In this document: in pieces, positions 5,082 to 5,998 of the stretch
Numbering within the stretch: position 1 is the stretch's first letter
Layout of the letters: every line of letters starts with the position of its first letter
Assembly (NCBI GenBank): GCA_947464705.1
Contig: CANHYD010000154.1
Span: forward strand, 1-5,998
Length of the DNA: 5,998 nucleotides
Reading direction: 5' to 3'
From: Verrucomicrobiota bacterium
GTDB taxonomy: Bacteria > Verrucomicrobiota > Verrucomicrobiia > Limisphaerales > UBA9464
The notes under the pieces: generated by a model
What the model was told of the DNA's origin: nothing
The model's input: the letters and a program-made list of their open reading frames with translations, nothing else
Database searches by the model: none
Translations under genes and position numbers: made by a program

Positions 5082-5998
5082 ATGAAGACCCTGCTGTTCG
5101 TCTGTACCGGCAATACCTGCCGCAGCCCCATGGCGGCCGCGTTGGCCCGCAAGGCCCTGGGTGATTCGTCGGAATGGCAGGTGGTTTCTGCCGGCATCAA
5201 CGCCCTGAATGGCCAATCGGTGAGCCCTCATTCGGTGACCGCGGTCCGTCAGATGGGAATGGATATCTCGCAGCACCGGGCCCAAATGCTGACCGGACGG
5301 TTGGTCCGGGAAGCCGATTACATCTTCGGTCTCACCCGGGGGCATGTGGAGGGCATTGTCTCGCTGTACCCGGAGGCGGCTGAAAAACTGTTCGTCCTCC
5401 GCGAGTTTGAGGAAAATATCAGCGACCTGGACCTCGATATCCACGACCCCATTGGTGGACCTCTGGAAGGCTACCTGGATTGCCGAGATCAGATCCGCCA
5501 TGCGGTCGATGCGGCCGTTCGATTCATCCGCGAAGGAGGCACCACCCGACCGACCTTGACGGTGGCTCTCGGATCGGACCACGCCGGATTCTCCCTCAAA
5601 CACACCTTGGCTCCGGTGCTATCCCGGATGGGCCTTCATGTGCTCGACGAAGGAACCCACGGCCCCGAATCGACCGATTATCCCGACCACGCTCAAGCGG
5701 TGGCCCGCAAGGTGGCCTCGGGCGAGGCCGACTTCGGCATCCTCATCTGCTCGACGGGTGTCGGTATCAGCATCGCTGCCAACAAGATTCCCGGAATCCG
5801 TGCCGCTCTGGTGCACAACATCGAGGGAGCATCCCTTGCCCGACAGCACAACGATGCGAACATCCTGTGCCTCGGCGCCCGATTCGTCTCGCCGGAGCAG
5901 GCTCTTCAGATCGTTGAAAACTTCATCCAAACCCCTTTTGAAGGCGGTCGCCATGAGCGCCGCGTGAACAAGATCGAACCAGACATGTCCACATCACT
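5082..5998 (+). CDS. Fusion of low-molecular-weight protein arginine/tyrosine phosphatase and ribose-5-phosphate isomerase B (3' end outside window)
   Basis: From the ATG at 5082 the frame stays open to the last base: 305 complete codons, no stop. Residues 1-150 are a complete LMW phosphatase. The P-loop is CTGNTCRS (Cys8 nucleophile, Arg14, Ser15), and the acid loop IHDPIGGPLEGY carries Asp122. Thr12 matches Thr11 of B. subtilis YwlE, which favours phosphoarginine; tyrosine phosphatases usually have Ile there. Residues 158-298 are a complete RpiB/LacAB isomerase, interconverting ribose-5-phosphate and ribulose-5-phosphate. It shows GSDHAGFSLK (Asp166, His167), ICSTGVGISIAANK (Cys223), RQHNDANILCLGAR (His256) and the typical ending FEGGRHERRVNKI. 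The joint (EGGTTRPTLT, 151-160) is short and has no stop or ATG. In Bacillus these enzymes are neighbouring genes (ywlE, ywlF), so fusion of an operon pair is the likely origin. Both domains look catalytically intact and cytoplasmic. No Shine-Dalgarno precedes the start, which was chosen because MKTLLFVCTGN is the normal family N-terminus. Confidence 0.93.
   Translation, partial: MKTLLFVCTGNTCRSPMAAALARKALGDSSEWQVVSAGINALNGQSVSPHSVTAVRQMGMDISQHRAQMLTGRLVREADYIFGLTRGHVEGIVSLYPEAAEKLFVLREFEENISDLDLDIHDPIGGPLEGYLDCRDQIRHAVDAAVRFIREGGTTRPTLTVALGSDHAGFSLKHTLAPVLSRMGLHVLDEGTHGPESTDYPDHAQAVARKVASGEADFGILICSTGVGISIAANKIPGIRAALVHNIEGASLARQHNDANILCLGARFVSPEQALQIVENFIQTPFEGGRHERRVNKIEPDMSTS

Noticed and set aside
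5016..5603. Minus-strand open frame (195 codons) opposite the phosphatase/isomerase gene
   Set aside because: The opposite strand encodes recognisable LMW phosphatase and RpiB motifs, and the antisense translation has no domain features.
1..5998. CRISPR arrays, insertion sequences, tRNA or rRNA genes, toxin-antitoxin or defence systems
   Set aside because: No regular repeats, transposase motifs, terminal inverted repeats, RNA gene signatures or defence-protein motifs were seen on either strand.

Overview
The window is GC-rich, densely coding bacterial chromosome. It most likely comes from a member of the Verrucomicrobiota, possibly Pedosphaera/Limisphaera-like. The best clue is the signal peptidase: it has a long insert between the catalytic Ser and Lys blocks and a 'IGDDRHVVINGQRLDA...GHVNG' type region, which from memory resembles verrucomicrobial LepB proteins. 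The small C-terminal-CXXCH lipoprotein also fits that phylum or the Planctomycetota. This assignment is an inference, not a database result. No mobile element, phage gene, CRISPR array, tRNA or rRNA was recognised.

Layout, left to right. (1) Nucleotides 2-640, plus strand: the 3' end of an unrecognised protein that finishes in a carbohydrate-binding-like beta-sandwich. (2) Nucleotides 677-706: a strong hairpin that works as a bidirectional terminator between convergent genes. (3) A minus-strand cluster transcribed from about 3417 down to 738: a YmdB-type metallophosphoesterase, the exonuclease VII large subunit XseA, and a small c-type cytochrome lipoprotein. The gaps are 28 and 48 nt. A sigma70-like promoter sits just before the cytochrome gene, so it may also be transcribed alone. 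(4) A 138-nt divergent intergenic region. (5) Plus strand: signal peptidase I (lepB), then a 122-nt gap, then an open frame that runs off the right edge of the window.

The most notable item is this last frame, 5082 to the window end. It encodes two complete enzyme domains in one uninterrupted reading frame: a low-molecular-weight protein arginine/tyrosine phosphatase (CX5R loop with the Thr of arginine phosphatases) followed by ribose-5-phosphate isomerase B. In Bacillus the equivalents, ywlE and ywlF/rpiB, are separate neighbouring genes, so this looks like an operon pair turned into a fusion. The frame is still open at the last base. An in-frame ATG lies 14 nt before the edge, and a glyA gene would be the expected next neighbour from the Bacillus order.

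The genes are mostly housekeeping: DNA repair, nucleotide or RNA-turnover signalling, protein export, and protein phosphatase/pentose phosphate functions. They do not obviously form one pathway. I see no convincing evidence of a wholly new multi-gene system. The fusion protein, the divergent signal peptidase and the possibly leaderless cytochrome gene are the points worth following up.
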